Made by a program: the position numbers and the translations under genes
Part shown: piece by piece, positions 12,643 through 12,657 of the stretch
How positions within the stretch are numbered: position 1 is the first letter of the stretch
How the letters are laid out: each line of letters opens with the position of its first letter
Source of the DNA: JANRLJ01 sp034437895
GTDB taxonomy: Bacteria; Chloroflexota; Anaerolineae; Aggregatilineales; Phototrophicaceae
Direction of reading: 5' to 3'
Length of the DNA stretch: 12,657 bases
NCBI GenBank assembly: GCA_034437895.1
Contig: DAOTTO010000115.1
Span: 1 to 12,657, forward strand
The notes under the pieces: generated by a model
What the model was told of the DNA's origin: nothing
What the model saw: the letters and a program-made list of their open reading frames with translations, nothing else
Database searches by the model: none

Positions 12643-12657
12643 AAGGGATTAAAATAG

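Overview
The window is about 12.7 kb of bacterial DNA with moderate GC content. It most resembles a Chloroflexota (Anaerolineae-like) genome. This is an inference from the gene mix: a CbiX chelatase carrying a DR2241-type Fe-S tail, a sigma-70 factor with an acidic N-terminus, a cytosolic Ser/Thr kinase, a TIR/FGE membrane protein, and a small protein paired with an HNH nuclease remnant. No marker gene settles the taxonomy.

Left part (1-6444), housekeeping. On the minus strand, a sirohydrochlorin-chelatase-like gene overlaps a uroporphyrinogen-III methyltransferase gene by 4 bp, forming a siroheme/tetrapyrrole unit. A Ser/Thr protein kinase then runs off the left edge. On the plus strand, a structured leader precedes a CNNM/CBS/CorC-type transporter gene that overlaps a cytidine deaminase gene by 1 bp. 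A strong intrinsic terminator separates these from a minus-strand DUF177 (YceD-like) plus RpoD-like sigma factor operon, which has a near-consensus promoter.

Middle part (6445-10440), accessory. It holds a secreted beta-propeller-like protein. A minus-strand pair follows: a DM13-domain membrane-anchored protein and a frameshifted metallo-beta-lactamase-fold lactonase-like gene. Next is a roughly 360 bp ORF-less element bounded by two identical bulged hairpins of IS200/IS605 style. After it come a small 82-aa protein and the decayed N-terminus of its usual HNH-nuclease neighbour.

Right part (10443-12642), the main find: a diversity-generating retroelement (DGR) cassette on the minus strand. 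A 530-aa protein has an N-terminal TIR domain, one membrane helix and a C-terminal FGE-sulfatase (C-type-lectin-fold) domain. The last 112 bp of that domain's coding sequence (variable repeat, VR, 11060-11171) match a template repeat (TR, 10443-10554) with 12 mismatches. All 12 fall on adenines of the TR coding strand, and all change AAC codons. Between VR and TR lies an avd-type accessory gene. The order (target/VR, avd, TR) is canonical, but the reverse transcriptase that normally follows TR is not in the window. The predicted product is a receptor-like protein with a hypermutable ectodomain and a cytoplasmic TIR domain, possibly a bacterial antigen sensor served by a reverse transcriptase encoded elsewhere.
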